From Roseiconus lacunae (lineage in GTDB: Bacteria; Planctomycetota; Planctomycetia; Pirellulales; Pirellulaceae), in assembly GCF_008312935.1 (NCBI RefSeq), contig NZ_VSZO01000004.1, positions 1-58,592 of the forward strand: a stretch of DNA of 58,592 bases, given 5' to 3'. The position numbers and the translations under genes are program-made. Shown here one piece after another: positions 54,695 through 58,592 of the stretch. Every line of letters begins with the position of its first letter. Position 1 is the stretch's first letter. The notes below the pieces were generated by a model. The model was not told the origin of the DNA, searched no databases, and saw only the letters and a program-made list of their open reading frames with translations.

Positions 54695-55168
54695 TTGACC
54701 GACCGCATTGACGAATTGGAATTTCGCCAGGCATTGCCCGATGATGTTCCCGCGATCCACGCCTTACTGCGGCCTTTTGTGATGCAGCATCTGCTTCTCT
54801 CACGCACCAAGGCAGAGATTGTCGAGCTTTCACGACACGGTTTTGTTGCGATGATGCCACCGGCGGACTTCAACGAAAACTCACCACCGGAACGCTGCTA
54901 TGGCTTTTGCGCGGTCGAAGTCTACAGCCCCAAGCTTGCCGAACTGCAATGCCTAGCCGTCCACCCGGACTACCAGAATGCCGGCGTGGGGAAAAAGCTG
55001 GTGCAGATGTGCGTCCAGCGAGCGCGTGATTTGGGGATCATGGAAGTCATGGCGATTAGCTCGTCCGAACGCTTTTTGCAAAGCTGCGGATTTGATTACT
55101 CACTTCCCGACCAGAAGCGCGCGCTGTTCCATCAGCTCCGCCCCCGCCCCTACGAAGATCGCGAGTAA
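54695..55168 (+). CDS. GNAT-family N-acetyltransferase
   Basis: A 157-residue acetyltransferase. The acetyl-CoA binding motif A is LQCLAVHPDYQNAGVGKKLVQMCVQRARDLGI, and RQALPDDVPAIHALLRPFV is the N-terminal strand. The short length and C-terminal SCGFDYSLPDQKRALFHQLRPRPYE resemble stand-alone N-acetylglutamate synthases, but the call stays general. TTG at 54695 is the assigned start. Confidence 0.85.
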   Translation: MTDRIDELEFRQALPDDVPAIHALLRPFVMQHLLLSRTKAEIVELSRHGFVAMMPPADFNENSPPERCYGFCAVEVYSPKLAELQCLAVHPDYQNAGVGKKLVQMCVQRARDLGIMEVMAISSSERFLQSCGFDYSLPDQKRALFHQLRPRPYEDRE

Positions 55169-55280
55169 AACGCCCGCTGCGTTTGCCTCGATTCAGACTT
55201 GAAGCTCGGGACCGAAGAAGCCGCAGAGGCATTGCCCCCGGCGGCTAAGCAGTTGAACACGAATGATTCGGCTTAGGTCA

Positions 55281-55326
55281 TTACACTCTTCCCGCGGGGA
55301 GAGTCGGGCCTTCAAGCCCGGAGAGG
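55281..55326. repeat. Dispersed double-hairpin repeat, family 2, copy B
   Basis: CACTCTTCCCGCGGGGAGAG with GGGCCTTCAAGCCC. It shares the arrangement and much of the sequence of the copy at 33267 and again lies between convergent genes. Confidence 0.75.
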
Positions 55327-55435
55327 CCACCCTCCCCGGCCGTTTGCTTTCCCAACACCCCCGCGAGCGGGCGGGTGTTATCCAGATGTTTACACCCAAC
55401 GACTCGTGTTTACCTGCTTAATTGCGGGACGCAAT

Positions 55436-57415
55436 TCACTTGACCAACTTGTCGATCGCTTCATCAAGCTCGTTGGCGCCGATGTTGTTACTGACCACCG
55501 CACCGGTTTTGTCGATCAGCATCATCGTCGGCAAAGTCTGAACGCCGAACGCTTTCGACAACCGGCTGTACTCCAGGCCCCCCTCTTCGAACAATTGCAC
55601 CCAAGGCAATCGGTTTTCGTTCAGGAACGCGATCGCTTCGCTACGTTGTGCGTCGACGTTGATCCCCACCAATGTCAATCCGGCTTGGCGATATCTCGCT
55701 TGCAAGCGGCTAAGCAACTTCATGTCCTGCTTGCAGGGACCACACCAGGTGGCCCAGTAGTGGATCACGACCGGGCGACCGCGAAGGGAAGAGAGCTTGA
55801 AGGGCTTGCCTTCGATTGTACTGCCGGTCAATTCAATCTTTCGACCGACCGATTCCAAGCGATTGACCGCACCGGCGGCTTTCTCGGCTTCATCGGTACC
55901 TTCATAGTTATCGCGCACTTTTTTGTAATAAGCCACGGCAGCGTCTTTGTCGCTGTCAAACTCCTTACCGAGTGCAAGCTGCAACAGTGCTTTCGCCGCT
56001 TCGACGCTGCGTGGATGATCATCGACAAATGTCGCAAGCGACTCGTGGTACCATTCTTGAACTTTGGGCTGGTCCTCGTCTTTGGCATCTCGCTGCCGGA
56101 CGATCCATTCGGTCTGCAAGGCTTCATAATCGGCGTAAGCAGCCAGCGCAGGACTCTGCCGCGCGAATTGATTACCGATCGCGCCGAGCTGCTTCATTCC
56201 GGCGGGGTACTGGCCGCTTTGAACAGCCACACGCAGCGTATCGACCAATTGACGCGCCCATGATTCTTTGTCTTCCGGCGTGACCGATTGAGCGATTAGG
56301 CGTTCGACCAGTTGAGCCCGTGCGGCATGCAATTTGGCGGCTTCGCCACCTTCGGCGGATGCAAGTTTCTGGTCAATGGACTCCAAACTTCCGACGAGCG
56401 CCTGCATTTCCTCGCTTCCCAAACCACCGGCCATCGCACTACTATCGGCCGAGGGCGAGAAGAAAAGAGGGCTACTCTGAGCGAGTGCCCCGTCGCCCGA
56501 TCCGACGGCAGGCAACGCCACCATGCGCCAAAGATCGCCCACCTTCACGAGCGTCCCGACCATCAGCTGACCGCTGCTGCCGTCACTTTCAAACATGGCA
56601 ACAACGTTCTCGTAGACCAACACATCCTCGGTCGAACCACCCGTTCCGGCCGGGACCAAACCCGGCGCGGGGGCGGCAAATTGCAACCAAGTCGCCGAGC
56701 CTGAAAGCACCTTCTGATCCTTCGCGATCGAGGTAAATTCGCGCGTTGCCATGCGAACCTTCGCCTCAATTTGCTCCTTCTTTTCGGTGCCTAACCCCAA
56801 AGAATCGAGCTCTTCGGACGTCACCAGCAACGCATTGAAGCGGGGCGAGTCTTGGTCACGAAGCGCCGCGACAACCTCGGCAGTTACCTCCTCGGCGGAG
56901 ATCCGTTTCCAACGGTCAATCTTACCGTCTTCGTCTTCATCGAGCCCCCAACGCGTCCCCGCATTGCCCAGCCAGCGGTACTGGTCAGCTTTCCGATTCC
57001 CATCGCTATCGATGTCACGATAAGACTCGATACCGAAATTAAAGTATGACCACAGATCGATACTTTGGTCACCATTAGTATCGACAAAACGGCGGAGAAG
57101 TGTCCCTTCGGGCCCGACGACCTCCCAGCCGGATTGACCGGGTTCGTCGATCGTCACGACCTGACACCGATCGAAACTGGCCTCGTCGACGGTCTCATAG
57201 ACCGCGTCTTTCTGGATCGGTTTGAGCGACAAAGCTTTGGCGACCGATGGCCCGGCGGCCGAAGCTGCACCCGCCCACCCATTGACCGCCAGCGCCGCGA
57301 TCAACGCCCGCTTGGTCAAGAAATTCCGCAGCCCGCTACCGGCCTCCGGTTTGCGAGGCACAAACATTTCACATGAAGTAAGCACCAGTTTCCCTAGCTG
57401 AACGCGATCCGTCAT
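55436..57415 (-). CDS. TlpA-like thioredoxin-domain exported protein with calcium-type loops
   Basis: A 659-residue exported protein. After the signal region (ALIAALAVNGWAGAASA) come three EF-hand-like acidic loops: DTNGDQSIDLW, DIDSDGNRKADQYRW and DEDEDGKIDRW. The middle is a large helical region with TPR-like character. The C-terminus is a TlpA/ResA-type thioredoxin domain with RPVVIHYWATWCGPCKQDMKLLSRL (Cys about 557 and 560) and TLPTMMLIDKTG. It could reduce or shuffle disulfides in the periplasm. ATG 57415 is used; ATG 57367 would put the signal closer to the N-terminus. Confidence 0.88.
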   Translation of the reverse strand: MTDRVQLGKLVLTSCEMFVPRKPEAGSGLRNFLTKRALIAALAVNGWAGAASAAGPSVAKALSLKPIQKDAVYETVDEASFDRCQVVTIDEPGQSGWEVVGPEGTLLRRFVDTNGDQSIDLWSYFNFGIESYRDIDSDGNRKADQYRWLGNAGTRWGLDEDEDGKIDRWKRISAEEVTAEVVAALRDQDSPRFNALLVTSEELDSLGLGTEKKEQIEAKVRMATREFTSIAKDQKVLSGSATWLQFAAPAPGLVPAGTGGSTEDVLVYENVVAMFESDGSSGQLMVGTLVKVGDLWRMVALPAVGSGDGALAQSSPLFFSPSADSSAMAGGLGSEEMQALVGSLESIDQKLASAEGGEAAKLHAARAQLVERLIAQSVTPEDKESWARQLVDTLRVAVQSGQYPAGMKQLGAIGNQFARQSPALAAYADYEALQTEWIVRQRDAKDEDQPKVQEWYHESLATFVDDHPRSVEAAKALLQLALGKEFDSDKDAAVAYYKKVRDNYEGTDEAEKAAGAVNRLESVGRKIELTGSTIEGKPFKLSSLRGRPVVIHYWATWCGPCKQDMKLLSRLQARYRQAGLTLVGINVDAQRSEAIAFLNENRLPWVQLFEEGGLEYSRLSKAFGVQTLPTMMLIDKTGAVVSNNIGANELDEAIDKLVK

Positions 57416-57982
57416 TTTCAAAAGTGTCCGGTTGAAGGGCTTCCTCGATTACACTCGCAAACTTGTCGACGAACCGCACCGTCCCGCTCGATGATTTCCG
57501 GCCAAGGATGACCGATCGGTCGAGAAACACGAATTTGCAGAGCCCGCCGAAACGCCCGCGCGATAAATCGATCATGATAAAACTCGCCGCACCGCAGCCC
57601 CTAAGCGGGTGAACACGGTACGCTGCGAGAATGCGACCAAAGTATTTTGCCCGAACCTGGGCTTTTGTTGGAATGTCGATTTAAGTGATTCGAGAAAGTT
57701 GCCGAAGATTAGTGCTCCAGCGGCAAATCAAAGTCCGGTCGCCCACTAAAACGCATCATTCGCGAGCGACTTCCGGACCCTTTGCCGACACGCAGCGACG
57801 ATGTTGATTGCCGAACCAAATGCGGCACGAAGCAAATTTTCGTCCAACATTGGCGAAGTTGGCTTTGACAGACCACGGCGTTTGCGTACACTTCTCCCTC
57901 GCTTCGCAGCACATGTGTTTGCGAGGGCCGACCGCGATTAACTTCCCGAACGGAAACGTTCCGGCAAATCAATCACGGCCCC
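57416..57982. other. Non-coding region before the tRNA genes
   Basis: About 570 nt with no supported gene. It likely contains the promoters for the thioredoxin-domain gene and for the tRNA pair. No 16S rRNA end is present. Confidence 0.5.
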
Positions 57983-58056
57983 GGGCGTGTAGCTCAGTTG
58001 GTTAGAGCGCATCCCTGATAAGGATGAGGTCCCAGATTCGAGTTCTGGCACGCCCA
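57983..58056 (+). tRNA. tRNA-Ile (anticodon GAU)
   Basis: A 74-nt cloverleaf: acceptor GGGCGTG pairs with CACGCCC, discriminator A, anticodon loop CTGATAA on stem CATCC/GGATG, T-loop TTCGAGT. The 3' CCA is not encoded. It is followed by tRNA-Ala after 74 nt. Confidence 0.97.
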
Positions 58057-58130
58057 CTTGAAGCAAGAAGAAATTGACAACGGGACTTGATTTCCGGAGA
58101 CCAACTCTTCAAACTTCGAAACTTCCGAAA

Positions 58131-58203
58131 GGGGGTATAGCTCAGTTGGGAGAGCGCCTGCTTTGCACGCAGGAGGTCGTCGGTTCAAGTCCGTCTACCT
58201 CCA
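58131..58203 (+). tRNA. tRNA-Ala (anticodon UGC)
   Basis: A 73-nt cloverleaf: acceptor GGGGGTA pairs with TACCTCC (one G-T pair), anticodon loop TTTGCAC, discriminator A, no encoded CCA. The T-stem has one T-T mismatch. The Ile-Ala pair is the usual content of a 16S-23S spacer, but no rRNA gene flanks it here. Confidence 0.95.
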
Positions 58204-58213
58204 CTATCGGAAG

Positions 58214-58238
58214 GCCGCCAAGGCGGCAATCGTTTTTT
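58214..58238 (+). terminator. Terminator after the tRNA pair
   Basis: GCCGCC and GGCGGC form a hairpin (58214-58227), followed by AATCG and a run of six T. Confidence 0.75.
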
Positions 58239-58332
58239 CGAAACCAGGGGTTTCCAAGAAACAAACGAGGGACTAAGTTCCTCGCCCCGCTGGCAACCAG
58301 CCAGCAACAAAGCCTTCGGCGAGCCGAAAGCG

Positions 58333-58592
58333 GTGACAAAAACTAATGTCGCAGCAATCGACATGCCGAAGCAGAAGACCGAAGCAAAAAACTTTGCCGA
58401 AATCTTCTCAGATGGAGTTGACCTCAACAAGGAAGTCTCTATCCTTCCCGCCCCAGACCTGGGAAAACGCGGGAGCCTGTCCTTCACCGGACGAAACCGA
58501 GAGCTTCAAAAAACAATTTTGAAATTCTCGCGAAGACAGGTTGACGGCGACACTCGCCGCCCCTATCTTCCCCGCCTCACTGATCGGCAACC
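58333..58592 (+). CDS. Unidentified partial gene at the window end
   Basis: A frame open from GTG 58333 (or ATG 58363) to the window edge, at least 86 residues from the GTG. The sequence (KTEAKNFAEIFSDGVDLNKEV and GRNRELQKTILKFSRRQVDGD) looks like folded protein, but no family was recognised. It starts after the tRNA terminator. The 3' end is outside the window. Confidence 0.4.
   Translation, partial: MTKTNVAAIDMPKQKTEAKNFAEIFSDGVDLNKEVSILPAPDLGKRGSLSFTGRNRELQKTILKFSRRQVDGDTRRPYLPRLTDRQ

Noticed and set aside
58333..58592. 23S rRNA start after the tRNA pair
   Set aside because: The sequence after the tRNA terminator reads as an open protein frame and does not resemble the 5' end of 23S rRNA.

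Overview
The window is typical of a marine planctomycete, probably a Rhodopirellula-like member of the Pirellulaceae. This is inferred from gene content. It carries many families that are expanded in that group: DUF1501, DUF1549/DUF1553, DUF1559 pseudopilin-like proteins, PVC-type heme/propeller proteins with ThuA, ASPIC/UnbV, DUF1570, DUF4159, a XylR-type LacI/AraC hybrid regulator, and a subtilase with the LERRxMLAG export signature. Genes are loosely packed on both strands and no rRNA is present.

Layout. 1-2.0 kb: the 3' part of a multi-core graspetide (omega-ester RiPP) precursor with six TTxxxxEE cores, its ATP-grasp macrocyclase, and an ECF sigma factor. 2.2-8.4 kb (minus): a four-gene unit of DUF1549/DUF1553 protein, DUF1501 protein, ECF sigma factor, and a membrane-anchored DUF1549-like protein with a duplicated N-terminal motif that looks like the cognate anti-sigma. 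8.7-18.2 kb: housekeeping and small genes (C39-type membrane peptidase, RNase III, thioesterase, NHL propeller, ACT protein, csrA and fliW, a TGATG-coupled zinc-ribbon/TerB gene and lipoprotein-like methyltransferase, an RlmA-like methyltransferase without a normal start codon). 18.3-23.4 kb (minus): DUF1559 pseudopilin with a small lipoprotein, then a TPR/VCBS/UnbV lipoprotein. 23.5-30.7 kb: a sugar-responsive-type regulator divergent from a Gfo/Idh/MocA protein and a 1457-residue ThuA/propeller/HEAT/cytochrome c protein. 31.1-33.2 kb: an exported GDPD-GH5-like fusion. 33.4-37.9 kb: moxR and DUF58, divergent from a DUF4159 protein. 37.9-44.4 kb: orphan substrate-binding lipoprotein, DUF1570-like metalloprotease, subtilase, SprT-like protein, M42 aminopeptidase. 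44.4-45.6 kb: a long non-coding stretch before an HTH-receiver fusion protein. 46-55 kb: moaC, a polyprenyl synthase, an IS4-type insertion sequence, a glycosyltransferase, hisI, a PQQ propeller, fused aroD-aroE, and a GNAT protein. 55.4-58.6 kb: a thioredoxin-domain protein, an isolated tRNA-Ile/tRNA-Ala pair and the start of an unidentified gene.

The most interesting system is the graspetide cluster at the left edge. The precursor is cut by the window start, so its leader and any upstream tailoring or export genes are not visible. Two intergenic repeat families are also present: one has a 20-nt conserved core in five copies, the other is a double-hairpin element between convergent genes. 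Functional calls are from motif recognition only; no database search was run.
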